A stretch of DNA of 64,000 nt from positions 186,001-250,000 of the forward strand of contig NZ_JASNWE010000003.1 in NCBI RefSeq assembly GCF_030283145.1, read 5' to 3'. Source of the DNA: Actinomadura xylanilytica (lineage in GTDB: Bacteria; Actinomycetota; Actinomycetes; Streptosporangiales; Streptosporangiaceae). Below, piece after piece: positions 1-8,573 of this stretch. A program made the translations under genes and the position numbers. Each line of letters starts with the position of its first letter. Within the stretch, counting starts at the first letter, position 1. The notes below the pieces were generated by a model. The model had not been told where the DNA came from. It ran no database searches and saw only the letters and a program-made list of their open reading frames with translations.

Positions 1-1
1 C

Positions 2-910
2 TGCCTGCGCGGAACGGGCCGAGCCCGGGCGGCGGCGTCGATCACGCTGACCAACGCGGTCGTGGAGATCGCCGGCGTCGCCGTCCTCGGCCATGGCACC
101 GGCCTGGGGATCATGGCGGTGCCGGTGGCGACGGCCCTTGCCGGCCTGTCCGGGACCCTCCTCGGTCTGGCGCACCTGCGCCGCGCGGGCCTGTGGGGAC
201 GGCCGCTCGGGTGGCGGCCGGACGCCCTTCGGCGACTGCTGTCGGTGGGGCTCCCGGTCGGCGTCTCCTACCTCGTGCTCTTCGCGATGAACCTGGCCCT
301 GCTGTGGGTGCTCAGCCCGTTCGGCCGGAACATCCGCGACGGGTTCGCGGTCGGGGTCGCCGTGCAGAGCTTGGTCATCATCCCGGCGATCGCGCTCGGC
401 TCCGCCACCGCGATCATCATGAACCAGCACCGCGGCGCCGGGCGGCTGCCGTGGCTGGACGGCACGCTGCGGGCCGGGCTCCGGGTCACCTTCGTGGTGT
501 ACGCAGCACTCGTCCCGGCCGTCTGGCTCGGCCGGGACGTCATCGGCCGGCTGATGGCAGGGGACACCCAGGTGGCGGAGGAAGGCGTCCGCTATCTCGG
601 CGTGGTCGCCCCGACCTACCTGGTCTTCGGGATGGTGCTGGTGGCGGTCACGGCCATCGAACAGGTCGGCGGCGGCCTCGTCGCCCTCGGCCTGAACACC
701 GGTTACACGGTTGGAATCATCGGCGTGGGCGGCCTGCTGGCCCGACGGCTCGACGACCCCGGCGCCCTGTACATGACGATCGCGCTCCTCAACCTCGCAG
801 GCCTCGCGGGAGTTGTCGTGGCGATCCGATTCGTCCGCGGCCTGAGCCGAAGCCAACCGAGCGCGCCCGAACCCCGCGCCCGCTTGGACCTTGGCAAGGG
901 CGGCCGGTGA
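2..910 (+). CDS. MATE-family multidrug/polyketide exporter, C-terminal part (5' truncated by window edge)
   Basis: The frame is open to the first base of the window, so the true start lies upstream; 302 residues are visible. The protein is rich in hydrophobic helices separated by short basic loops, and repeated Gly/Ala-rich membrane segments such as YLVLFAMNLALLWVL fit the MatE fold of cation-coupled efflux pumps in the cytoplasmic membrane. A full MATE protein is about 450 residues, so roughly the last two thirds are here. Its stop overlaps the GTG start of the PPTase gene (GTGA), so the two are translationally coupled. Export of the product of the adjacent cluster is an inference. The family call is from helix pattern and composition only. 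Confidence 0.7.
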   Translation, partial: CLRGTGRARAAASITLTNAVVEIAGVAVLGHGTGLGIMAVPVATALAGLSGTLLGLAHLRRAGLWGRPLGWRPDALRRLLSVGLPVGVSYLVLFAMNLALLWVLSPFGRNIRDGFAVGVAVQSLVIIPAIALGSATAIIMNQHRGAGRLPWLDGTLRAGLRVTFVVYAALVPAVWLGRDVIGRLMAGDTQVAEEGVRYLGVVAPTYLVFGMVLVAVTAIEQVGGGLVALGLNTGYTVGIIGVGGLLARRLDDPGALYMTIALLNLAGLAGVVVAIRFVRGLSRSQPSAPEPRARLDLGKGGR

Positions 911-1641
911 GCGAACCCATGCCGGACAACGGTGCTGTGGACGTCTGGACGGTTCCCCTGGAGCTGCCGCCACCCACCGTGTCGCGGCTGCGGGGAACCC
1001 TGAGCGAGGAGGAGGTGGAACGTCTTCGCCGCAGCCGCTCCGACGCCGAACGGCGTCGGTTCATCGTCGCCCACGGTGCGCTACGGCGGATTCTCGGGGG
1101 GTATCTCGGGGAGCCGCCCGAGGACCTGCGCTGGACGCGGGGTCCGCACGGGAAGCCCAGGCTCGCCGGGACCGACAGCCACCTCCGGTTCAACCTCTCG
1201 CACGCGGGAGAGTTGGGCCTGGTGGCGGTGACCTCCCGTGGCGAGGTCGGGGTCGACGTGGACCTGCCACGGTCCGGGATGCCCGTCCGGTCGTTCGCCG
1301 CCCGGTACTTCCCCGAGGCCGAGGCGGACATGGTCGCCGGGGCCGGCCCGTCCCAGGCTCGGGCCGCCTTCCTGCGGCTCTGGACCCGGAAGGAGGCCGT
1401 GGTCAAGGCGGCAGGGGGACGGGTGGTCCAGGGGCTGCGCCTCCCGGTGGCCACGAGCGGGTCCGGCGCGGCGTCCGGCGCCATCGTGGTGCGCGATCCC
1501 ACCGGGACGATCGCGGGGACCTGGTCCGTCCAGGATCTGCCGATGCCCGGCGAATACGCGGCGGCGGTGGCCGTCGAGGGACGACGGGCGCCGATGGTCA
1601 CCGTCAGGGCGTCCTTTCGTGCGCCACTACCGGAAACGTGA
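907..1641 (+). CDS. Sfp-type 4'-phosphopantetheinyl transferase
   Basis: This 244-residue protein should transfer phosphopantetheine from CoA to carrier-protein serines, converting apo-ACPs to holo form in the cytoplasm. Both family signatures are visible: the Mg-binding GVDVDL motif (D117, D119) and WTRKEAVVKA (W159, K162, E163, K167). The N-terminal RRRFIVAHGALRRIL and FNLSHAGELG segments are also typical of the Sfp/Gsp group. The GTG start at 907 overlaps the stop of the upstream MATE gene. It is the obvious activator for the PKS1 ACP and the free ACP downstream. This matters because the PPTase-like domain at the end of PKS2 lacks the WxxKE glutamate. Confidence 0.93.
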   Translation: MSEPMPDNGAVDVWTVPLELPPPTVSRLRGTLSEEEVERLRRSRSDAERRRFIVAHGALRRILGGYLGEPPEDLRWTRGPHGKPRLAGTDSHLRFNLSHAGELGLVAVTSRGEVGVDVDLPRSGMPVRSFAARYFPEAEADMVAGAGPSQARAAFLRLWTRKEAVVKAAGGRVVQGLRLPVATSGSGAASGAIVVRDPTGTIAGTWSVQDLPMPGEYAAAVAVEGRRAPMVTVRASFRAPLPET

Positions 1642-1687
1642 ACGCGGCGGCCGGGCGGCCGCCGCGGTGGCTTGTCGCAGTATCGCG

Positions 1688-2422
1688 TCAGAGGGTGTAG
1701 CCGCGATCCGCCACGGCGTCCCGAAGGTCGTCGAGGACCGCCCGGTCGACCTCGGCACTCCACTGGGCCGCGTAGCGGCCGTCCAGGAAGGGCGCAATCT
1801 GCGTGGTAGCGAACGCGTTGGGAATATCGAGGAACGACGCCACGGATTCCATTGTCCTCTCCGGGGCCTCCATCAGGTCCTCGTAGCGGACCGTCATGAA
1901 GTACCGCAGTGACCGCGCGTCCTCGAAAGCGATCTTGTGGGCATGGAGCCAGTGCCTCACGAGATCGCGGTGCGACAATGCCGGGCTCCACTTACGGGTG
2001 CTGAGCGTGACGGAGACCGGGTTGCGCATCATCAGGATGAACTTCGAATTCGGAAAGAGCTCCTGGAGAAGTCGGAACCGGATCAGGTTGGGTGGTGACT
2101 TCTCCAGCAGAATTGGTTTCGACAGGTCCCAGTACCGATTCCACTGCGCGCGGAGCCGCCGGGCCGTCTCCACCGAGGCATACGGAGACGACTCGGTGAG
2201 ATAGGCGTCCGGAGCGAACGCGAACCTCCCCGGGCCGCCGTGGTGTTCGTCGATGGGAAGCACCGTCTGGAGATGCTGGCCCTCGTCCTCGGGCGCACCG
2301 GTGTGACGGAATCCGCTGATCTCCGGATGGGTGCCCATAAGCGAGGCGAAGAGAGTCGTTCCGCTTCTGTGCAGTCCCCCGACGAACAACATCGTCGGGG
2401 CGGCGTTCTCCGTCTCGTTCAC
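1688..2422 (-). CDS. PAPS-dependent sulfotransferase
   Basis: A 244-residue cytosolic sulfotransferase. The N-terminal FVGGLHRSGTTLFASLM is the 5'-phosphosulfate-binding loop that grips PAPS, and FILMMRNPVSVTLSTRKW provides the Arg and Ser of the 3'-phosphate-binding motif. The length is normal for bacterial members of the Sulfotransfer_3/Sulfotransfer_1 group. It is transcribed against its neighbours and converges on the PPTase gene with a 46-base gap. The start chosen is the first Met before the conserved strand. The acceptor is unknown; with the second sulfotransferase at 8574 and the ASST-like gene at 5872 it points to sulfation of the cluster product (inference). Confidence 0.88.
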   Translation of the reverse strand: MNETENAAPTMLFVGGLHRSGTTLFASLMGTHPEISGFRHTGAPEDEGQHLQTVLPIDEHHGGPGRFAFAPDAYLTESSPYASVETARRLRAQWNRYWDLSKPILLEKSPPNLIRFRLLQELFPNSKFILMMRNPVSVTLSTRKWSPALSHRDLVRHWLHAHKIAFEDARSLRYFMTVRYEDLMEAPERTMESVASFLDIPNAFATTQIAPFLDGRYAAQWSAEVDRAVLDDLRDAVADRGYTL

Positions 2423-2710
2423 CCATCGAGTATTGATCCGGCTCCCGGTCCCGGTCAGCCCCGAACGACCGGACGTTCACCATGCGCACACGGGCATACC
2501 TGCAAGGGCCGCGTGGCTTTCTCGATCCGGTCACCAGGCATTCCAGGCCAAGTAGCCAATAAGACGGGCATGCCCATCGGGCGCGGTCGCCCGTCCGGTC
2601 ATTGGCGTGGCCGCACGGGTATTCACCAGCGCCCGCGCCGGCTCCAGGATGGCGATGCGGTCGCCCGGGGAGCGGCCTCTCACGACCACCGGGCGGAACG
2701 GGGAGACCCC
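2423..2710. promoter_or_regulatory. Divergent intergenic region between sulfotransferase and glycosyltransferase-like genes
   Basis: This 288-base gap separates two genes that are transcribed away from each other and must contain both promoters. I see no convincing coding frame, repeat or tRNA. A GGGGAG ribosome-binding site lies just before the ATG at 2711. No confident -35/-10 pair could be picked by eye. Confidence 0.4.
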
Positions 2711-3802
2711 ATGGCAGGCAATTCGAGGACAGCGCCGGTCCGGTTCAGCGTCGTGATGATGCACCATCCACGCCGTGCGGACCGGCTGCCGAAGGTCCTG
2801 GCGGCGTTCGCGCCGCTGCGGCCCCGGATCGTCCCCGACCCCGTTCCGGACGGCCCGCCAAGCCCGCTGCGCACTGCGAAGCGAGCCTGGGCGGACATCG
2901 AGGACGGCGCGACGCACCACCTGGTCCTCCAGGACGACGCCGTTCCGGTCCCGGACTTCGTGCGGCACCTGTGGGAGGCGGTGACGGCCCTCCCCGAGCA
3001 CGGCATCGCGATGTACTCCCACTGGGACAGCCCGCAGAACTCCTACCTCGCCCGGCGCGCCACCGTCGCTGACCGCGCCTACGCGCCGCTCTCGCCGGCG
3101 GAGTGGACGCCCACCCAGGGCTTCGTCCTCCCCGTGGACCAGGCCGGTCGGCTCGCCGCCTTCCTGACGGGCATCCCCGACGACGTGCAGGATGACGACG
3201 AGATGGTGGTCGTCTTCTGCCGCAAGCAGGGGATCCCGGTCGTCGCCACCGTGCCGCACCTGCTCGACCACGGCCACGACGAGACGATCGTCGGTCACCA
3301 CGGCCGCTTCCACGCCACCGTCCACGCCCCGGACCTCCCCGTCCCGGACGGGCACTGGCGACAGCGAAACGGCCTCGAACCGGGCCCGTACACCGTCGAG
3401 CTGCTCGACTCCCGCTGCGGAATCCGGATCGTGCACGGGGAACCTGTGGAGCACCAGTTCGGCTGGTACTGGTACGACGCGTGCCCGCTCACCGGCCTGG
3501 CGCCTGAGGAGATCCTCGGCCGGGCGGAGCCGTGGCTGAGCGTGTTCCCCGCCGAGCTGCTGCCCGTGGCCACCGAGGTCTGGGCCGCCGGGTACCTGCT
3601 CGGCGCCGACGTCGCCCGCGCCGCCGTCCCGGCCCCGCCGCACGGCGGCGGGCCGCTGACCCGGGCGGCGGTCTCCACCTGGGTCGACTCGGGGCTCGCG
3701 GAGCCCGACCGCGCGGCCTTCGACCTGGATCCGTTGATCGACCTCGGTGTCGCCGCCGTTCGGTGCGCCCTCACGGCTCACAGCGGTGCCCATGTCCGCT
3801 GA
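2711..3802 (+). CDS. Glycosyltransferase-like protein (GT25/GT-A-like N-terminus)
   Basis: This 363-residue protein opens with a strand, VRFSVVMMHHPRRADRLP, followed by a sugar-nucleotide-like pocket and HHLVLQDDAVPVPDF, where QDDA sits as the DxD-like metal site of GT-A enzymes. The alternation of short strands and helices in the first 230 residues fits this fold. The last 120 residues are of unknown type. ATG at 2711 is chosen because GGGGAG sits seven bases upstream; the open frame before it has poor composition. Its stop overlaps the start of the next gene by 11 bases. A role in glycosylating the cluster product is inferred; substrate and donor are unknown. Confidence 0.55.
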   Translation: MAGNSRTAPVRFSVVMMHHPRRADRLPKVLAAFAPLRPRIVPDPVPDGPPSPLRTAKRAWADIEDGATHHLVLQDDAVPVPDFVRHLWEAVTALPEHGIAMYSHWDSPQNSYLARRATVADRAYAPLSPAEWTPTQGFVLPVDQAGRLAAFLTGIPDDVQDDDEMVVVFCRKQGIPVVATVPHLLDHGHDETIVGHHGRFHATVHAPDLPVPDGHWRQRNGLEPGPYTVELLDSRCGIRIVHGEPVEHQFGWYWYDACPLTGLAPEEILGRAEPWLSVFPAELLPVATEVWAAGYLLGADVARAAVPAPPHGGGPLTRAAVSTWVDSGLAEPDRAAFDLDPLIDLGVAAVRCALTAHSGAHVR

Positions 3803-4376
3803 GCTGCGTGACCTGCTGGCGGGCATGGCCGCCCGGGAGGCCCACGGCGAACTCATGGCCCCCCCGTTCGTGACGACCGGCGGAACGGGCCCGTCCGTAC
3901 GGGTGCGCCTGGTCGCCTGCACGGTCTGCGGCGCGATCGGAGGAGACCGGCGCTGGCCGGCACCGATGCGTGGCACGGGCGACGAGCCCGCGCTGTCCAT
4001 GCTGGCGTGTGAACGTCTCACCGCCCGCGCCGTCCTGCCCATCGTGGTCGTTGTGGAACGCTTCCCCGAGCTGCGTGGCGCACGTTTCGCCACTCGGGCG
4101 CTGGCCTGGACAGAGCTGACGCACCTCCCGCCTGAGAAGGCGCTCTGGCAACTTGACCTGGCCGAACGCTGGGTGAACGGCCTCGCCGCCGCTCCTGACC
4201 TCACGCTCCCCGCCTCGACCAGGAGCCACGGCGCCGGGGCCGGCCGGCCGCGGCGCCGCCAGGAGCTGGCCCCGTACTTCGTGTCCCCGCACGCCCGCTT
4301 GCCCGCGTGGATGGACGCCCACTACCAGGCGGAGCGCAGGGCGGCGCTGCTCCGCCGGTTCGGGGGACAAGGATGA
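3792..4376 (+). CDS. Hypothetical protein, possibly metal-binding
   Basis: A 194-residue cytosolic protein that I do not recognise. A short CTVCG motif near residue 37 and a later Cys in SMLACERL are its only cysteine features, and the C-terminus is strongly basic. There is no signal peptide or membrane segment. The ATG at 3792 overlaps the stop of the glycosyltransferase-like gene, and its own stop overlaps the ATG of the condensation gene (ATGA), so it is the middle member of a translationally coupled trio. That coupling suggests a partner role to one of its neighbours; no function is assigned. Confidence 0.7.
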   Translation: MSAELRDLLAGMAAREAHGELMAPPFVTTGGTGPSVRVRLVACTVCGAIGGDRRWPAPMRGTGDEPALSMLACERLTARAVLPIVVVVERFPELRGARFATRALAWTELTHLPPEKALWQLDLAERWVNGLAAAPDLTLPASTRSHGAGAGRPRRRQELAPYFVSPHARLPAWMDAHYQAERRAALLRRFGGQG

Positions 4377-5821
4377 CCGAGTATCCGCCGCGCCGGATCC
4401 CGTTCACGGGAGACCGGGCCGTCACCAGGCCCTGCACGGTGGGCCAGTGGGACTTCTGGCTGCGGACGCACCGCCCGGGCGAGCCGTCGTTCACCGACAT
4501 GACCTCCGGCGGGATCCTGCCCGCCGGGGTGACCGTCGCGGAGGTCCTCGACGGGCTTGGTGCACTGGTCGGACGGCACGAGTCCCTCCGCACCCTGTTC
4601 CGTCTCGCCGACGACGGCACCCTCGTCCAGGAGGTCCTCGCAGAGGGCGAGGTGGAGGTCGAGCTCGTCGACCTGTCGACGCTCACCCCGGAGGACGCCG
4701 TGGGCGACTGGTCCCCGTTCCCGGAGGGCCTCCCGCACGACCCCGCCACCATGGTCCCCTTCGGTGCACGGATCGGCCTGCTCGACGGCAGGCCGACCGT
4801 CTTCCAGCTCTGGATGTCGCATCTGGCCGCGGACTTCATCAGCGGCCGGATCGTCGCCGACGAGCTGGTGAAACTCCTGGAAGGACGGCTCGCCCGGCCA
4901 CCGGGCGCCGCACCGGTCGACGTCGCCGAGGAGGAACGCTCACCCCGAGGGCGGCGCGCGCTGGCCAAGGGCCTCGAGCACTGGCGGCGGGAACTGGCGG
5001 CGGCCCCGCCCACCATGTTCACCGCACCGCCCAACGAGTCCGGGACACCGCGCTACTGGCGCGGCGGCATCCGCTCTCAGGCCCTTCCGACCGCGTTGGA
5101 CGTCGTCGCCAAGCGATACCGGGTCGGGCCCACGCATGTACTGCTGGCCGCGGCAGCCGTCCTCCTCGGCCGCCACACCGACCACGATCGCTGCCCGGTT
5201 CGGCTCATGGCGGGCAATCGCATCTCTACCATGCTCCGCCACGCCGTCGGGAACCTGGCCCAGGAGGTCCTGACCGTCATCGACCTGAACGGCGAGACCT
5301 TCGGTGACGTGGTGCGGAACACGTGGGCGGCGTCCATGCGGGTGCAGCGCAACGGCCGGTTCGACGCGAACGAGGTCGCCGCCCTGGTCGCCGCGTCCAA
5401 GGTCGATCTCTCCATCGCGTTCAACGACCTGTGGACGCCGGTGCGCGACCTCGCCGTCCTCCCCGCCGTACCCCCCGCCCCCAGTACGTTCCATTGGGAA
5501 CGCAAACGGGACAGAGCCAGCGTCACGTTCTTCCTCGAGGTCCACGAGGACCTGACGGACACCTCCGCGATCCGGCTCAGTCTCCTGGCCGACACCGCCC
5601 ACCTGCCCCCGCCCACCATCCGCGCCTTCCTGTTCGGCATCGAACGGCTCGTGCTCTCGCTGGTCGACGGTGACCTGCGCCTGGCGGAGATCGAACCCCT
5701 CGAACAGCACCCCGCCACGGCCCTTGCCGCGCCGGCCACCGGCGCTGGGAGCCCATCCGGACATGCAGGTTCCACTGCGGGTCCGAGGCTCCCGGCCACC
5801 CCCCCTCCCCCTCTGCCATGA
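4373..5821 (+). CDS. Stand-alone NRPS-type condensation-domain protein
   Basis: The 482-residue protein has the chloramphenicol-acetyltransferase-like fold of NRPS condensation and acyltransferase domains. The N-terminal PCTVGQWDFWLRTH and GALVGRHESLRTLFR match core motifs C1-C2. The HHxxxDG site reads SHLAADF: the first His is Ser149, while the catalytic His150 and Asp154 remain and the Gly is Phe. GNLAQEVLTVIDL resembles a later core motif. A free C domain can join two carrier-bound or soluble substrates, for example an acyl-ACP to an alcohol or amine. The Pro-rich tail (last 45 residues) is probably disordered. It is coupled by ATGA overlaps to both neighbours. Confidence 0.82.
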   Translation: MTEYPPRRIPFTGDRAVTRPCTVGQWDFWLRTHRPGEPSFTDMTSGGILPAGVTVAEVLDGLGALVGRHESLRTLFRLADDGTLVQEVLAEGEVEVELVDLSTLTPEDAVGDWSPFPEGLPHDPATMVPFGARIGLLDGRPTVFQLWMSHLAADFISGRIVADELVKLLEGRLARPPGAAPVDVAEEERSPRGRRALAKGLEHWRRELAAAPPTMFTAPPNESGTPRYWRGGIRSQALPTALDVVAKRYRVGPTHVLLAAAAVLLGRHTDHDRCPVRLMAGNRISTMLRHAVGNLAQEVLTVIDLNGETFGDVVRNTWAASMRVQRNGRFDANEVAALVAASKVDLSIAFNDLWTPVRDLAVLPAVPPAPSTFHWERKRDRASVTFFLEVHEDLTDTSAIRLSLLADTAHLPPPTIRAFLFGIERLVLSLVDGDLRLAEIEPLEQHPATALAAPATGAGSPSGHAGSTAGPRLPATPPPPLP

Positions 5822-5871
5822 CCCGCAGAGACCCGGACGCGTCCGTCCGGCCGTTCCAAGGAGTGATCCGC

Positions 5872-7359
5872 GTGATCCACACCAAGCCACGGTGGTCCGT
5901 CCCCGCGATCGGCGCCGCGGCGATCCTCACGGTCGTCCTCGCGACGCCGAGCGGCGCGGGATCCGGACACGCCCTTCCGGTGCGCGCCGTCCCCGCGGGC
6001 GCGGCCTCGCCCACCTCGGGCCTCCCTCCGGTGCCCAAGGTGAACGTGTTGCGCAATCGTCCTGGCACCGCGCCCGGCATGTTCTTCACCACCCCGCAGA
6101 ACCCGAACGACCTCGCAGTCCCGCACGGCCCGACGATCGTCGACGGGAAGGGCCGGCCGGTGTGGTTCAGGCCGATCCCCGCCGGTGAGATCGCCACCGA
6201 CCTGCGCGTACAGACCTACCAGGGCCGCAAGGTCATCACCTGGTGGCAGGGCGAGCACGTCAACGTCGGCGCGGGCCGCGGCGTCGGGTACATCGCCGAT
6301 GAGAACTACCGCGTCATCGCCACGGTGAAGGGCTCCAGCGGCCCGGCCGACCTGCACGAGTTCCGGCTCACCTCACGCGGCACCGCGCTGCTCACCCTGT
6401 ACCCGCAGGTGCAGCGCGACCTCACCGCGGTCGGCGGCCCCAAGGACGGCACCGTCTTCGACGGCGTCGTCGAGGAGATCGACATCGCCACCGGCAGGCT
6501 GCTGTGGCGATGGAGCAGCCTCGACCACGTACCGATCAGCGAGACCGACCTGCCGTACGCCGCGCGGCCCGACGGCGCCCCCTACGACTACTTCCACATC
6601 AACTCGATCGACGAGGACGCCGAAGGCGACCTGCTGGTCTCCGGCCGGTTCGTGTCCACCGTCTTCAAGATCGACCGGCAGACGGGGAAGATCGAGTGGC
6701 GGCTCGGCGGGCGCCGCAGCTCGTTCCCGCTCGGCATCGGCGTTCGGTTCTCCTGGCAGCATGACGCGGTGTGGGCGGGCAAGGACACGATCAAGCTGTT
6801 CGACAACGGCACCCTGTTCCTGTGGGACGGGTACGAGTCGCGGGTCGCCTGGATCAAGGTCAATCCAGGCCGCAAGACCACCAGGCTCGTCAAGCAGGTG
6901 ACCCACCCCGAGCATCTGTCCACCATTCAGGAGGGCAACGCGCAGGGCCTGCCGAACGGCAACACGGCCGTCAGCTGGGGTCCGACGGGCCGGATCTCCG
7001 AGTTCTCCAAGGGCGGCAAGCTGCTGTTCGACGCCGCTCTGGACAAGAACTGGAGCACGTACCGGATCTTCCGGTCCCCCTGGCGCGCCAAGCCGGAATC
7101 GGCGCCGATCGCCGTCGCCCAGGGCGGGACCGTGCACGCCGTCTGGAACGGCGCAACCGGCGTCGCCCGCTGGCGCCTGTACGCCGGAACGGCCCAGAAC
7201 GCCATGGAGCCGATCGCCGAGACCGCCTGGAACGGGCTCGACACCGCCATCGCGCTCCCCGCCGCCGCGACCTCCGCCACGTACGTCAAGGTCGAGGCGT
7301 TGGACGCCCAGGGTAAGCCGCTGGGCTCCTCGAACGCCGCTCCCCGCACCGGCCGGTAG
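5872..7359 (+). CDS. Secreted arylsulfotransferase (ASST)-family protein
   Basis: The chosen GTG at 5872 has AAGGAG eight bases upstream and gives a clean signal peptide (HTKPRW basic end, then AIGAAAILTVVLATP). An ATG at 5818 overlaps the previous stop but would add an unnatural leader. The mature 495-residue protein is a repeat-rich beta-propeller: HEFRLTSRG, HINSIDEDAEGDLLVSGR, TGKIEWRLGG and SWQHDAVW match the Arylsulfotransf_2 group. Characterised ASSTs move sulfate between phenols without PAPS through a catalytic His. Whether this one is an enzyme is not shown by sequence. It would act outside the membrane, possibly on the exported cluster product. Confidence 0.8.
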   Translation: MIHTKPRWSVPAIGAAAILTVVLATPSGAGSGHALPVRAVPAGAASPTSGLPPVPKVNVLRNRPGTAPGMFFTTPQNPNDLAVPHGPTIVDGKGRPVWFRPIPAGEIATDLRVQTYQGRKVITWWQGEHVNVGAGRGVGYIADENYRVIATVKGSSGPADLHEFRLTSRGTALLTLYPQVQRDLTAVGGPKDGTVFDGVVEEIDIATGRLLWRWSSLDHVPISETDLPYAARPDGAPYDYFHINSIDEDAEGDLLVSGRFVSTVFKIDRQTGKIEWRLGGRRSSFPLGIGVRFSWQHDAVWAGKDTIKLFDNGTLFLWDGYESRVAWIKVNPGRKTTRLVKQVTHPEHLSTIQEGNAQGLPNGNTAVSWGPTGRISEFSKGGKLLFDAALDKNWSTYRIFRSPWRAKPESAPIAVAQGGTVHAVWNGATGVARWRLYAGTAQNAMEPIAETAWNGLDTAIALPAAATSATYVKVEALDAQGKPLGSSNAAPRTGR

Positions 7360-7503
7360 GCCCTTTCCGCGGGGCGGCGACCGCTCCTGTCAAGTTCGTC
7401 CGCCCGGATGCGCCGAAACGTCCGTCCGCCGCTCCGCCCCGCAGGAGGAAGGGCCGGCCGGCCGGACGCTCGATCCCGACTCGACATACTTTGAGAGGTC
7501 GTC

Positions 7504-8544
7504 ATGCGCACCGCACGCATCACCACCATCGAGTTCGTCTCACCACCGCAGGTCAAGATGGAGGAGTTCGCGGACCTCTTCGCCGACCGGCCCGGCGGCC
7601 ACCACGTCGTGGAGGTCATCGGCAACTCCGCCATCGAGTCCAAGGGGATGGCGGTCAATCCGGTCATCGACGATCCCAGCGACTGGGGCACCACCCGCCG
7701 GATGGACGTGAGCCTGGCCGAGGCCCGTGCTCTCGGCCGGGAGGCGATCGGCCGGGCTCTGGACCGTTCCGGGCTCAGCCCCGGCGAGATCGGCCTGTTG
7801 GCCACCGCGACCACCACCACGCACTCCGCGCCCGGGCTGGACACGCTGGTCCACGAGACGGGCATGCTGCCCGGCACCGAGTTCCAGTCGCTCGGCCCGA
7901 TGGGCTGCTACGCCGCGCTGCCCGCCCTGTCGACCGTCCGCAACTGGGTCGAGGTGCACGGCCGCCCCGCCGTCCTGCTCCTCGTCGACCTGTTCTCCCC
8001 GCACCTGCAGGCCCCTCCGTACGACAGGGAGCAGGCGGTGGTGCTCACCCTCTTCGGGGACGGCGCCGCCGCGGCCGTCGTGCGCCCTGGGGAGGCGGCC
8101 CTGCACGGCCTGGACATCCTCGACACCGAGATGCTGTACGTTCCCGAGTTCGCCGAGGACCTCCAGGTCCACGTCGGGGAATCCGGCGTGCGCATCCGGC
8201 TCGCGCCGACCATGCCCGACATCACGGCATCCGCCGTGGCCGGACCGACCGACCGGCTGCTCACCCGCAACGGCCTGCGGCGCGCTGACATCCACTGGTT
8301 CGCGCTGCATCCCGGCGGGCGCCGCATCATCGACCGGGTCGCCGAGGAACTCGACCTGCCCGCCGACTCCACCGACGTGGCGCGGGCGGTGATGCGCGAG
8401 TACGGCAACACCGCCGGGCCCGCCGTCATGGCCGTCCTCGGCCGCCTCCAGGAGTCCCGCCCCCTCTCCCCCGGCCAGTACGGCGTCGCCCTCACGTTCG
8501 GCCCGGGCGCCACCATCTGGTCTGTACTGCTGGGCGGCGCCTGA
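7504..8544 (+). CDS. Type III polyketide synthase (chalcone/stilbene synthase-like)
   Basis: This 346-residue thiolase-fold enzyme carries the full Cys-His-Asn triad: C135 in PMGCYAALPAL, H269 in HPGGRRIID and N302 in EYGNTAGPA. The C-terminal FGPGATIWSVLL corresponds to the GFGPG loop of chalcone synthases. It is shorter than plant and most bacterial members (about 350-390). The family condenses an acyl starter with malonyl-CoA to give pyrones or resorcinols. A GAGAGG site precedes the ATG. Next to an iterative type I synthase it could take the type I acyl chain as starter, as in bacterial phenolic-lipid pathways; that handover is inference. KAS III was considered, but the HPGG and EYGN context favours type III. 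Confidence 0.85.
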   Translation: MRTARITTIEFVSPPQVKMEEFADLFADRPGGHHVVEVIGNSAIESKGMAVNPVIDDPSDWGTTRRMDVSLAEARALGREAIGRALDRSGLSPGEIGLLATATTTTHSAPGLDTLVHETGMLPGTEFQSLGPMGCYAALPALSTVRNWVEVHGRPAVLLLVDLFSPHLQAPPYDREQAVVLTLFGDGAAAAVVRPGEAALHGLDILDTEMLYVPEFAEDLQVHVGESGVRIRLAPTMPDITASAVAGPTDRLLTRNGLRRADIHWFALHPGGRRIIDRVAEELDLPADSTDVARAVMREYGNTAGPAVMAVLGRLQESRPLSPGQYGVALTFGPGATIWSVLLGGA

Positions 8545-8573
8545 CCCTGTCCCTGTCTGGGAGGAGAATCCCC

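Noticed and set aside
193..906. N-terminal 238 residues of the open frame before the PPTase
   Set aside because: They lie over the MATE gene in another frame and are Arg/Pro-rich; the GTG at 907 with stop-start overlap is the proper start.
2240..2710. N-terminal extension of the glycosyltransferase-like frame
   Set aside because: It overlaps the sulfotransferase on the other strand and has poor composition; ATG 2711 has a good ribosome-binding site.
5818..5871. ATG 5818 as start of the ASST-like gene
   Set aside because: It overlaps the previous stop but adds a charged leader before the signal peptide; AAGGAG favours GTG 5872.
7504..8544. Call as KAS III (FabH-like) rather than type III PKS
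   Set aside because: HPGG before the His-region helix, EYGN and the FGPG loop fit chalcone/stilbene synthases better.
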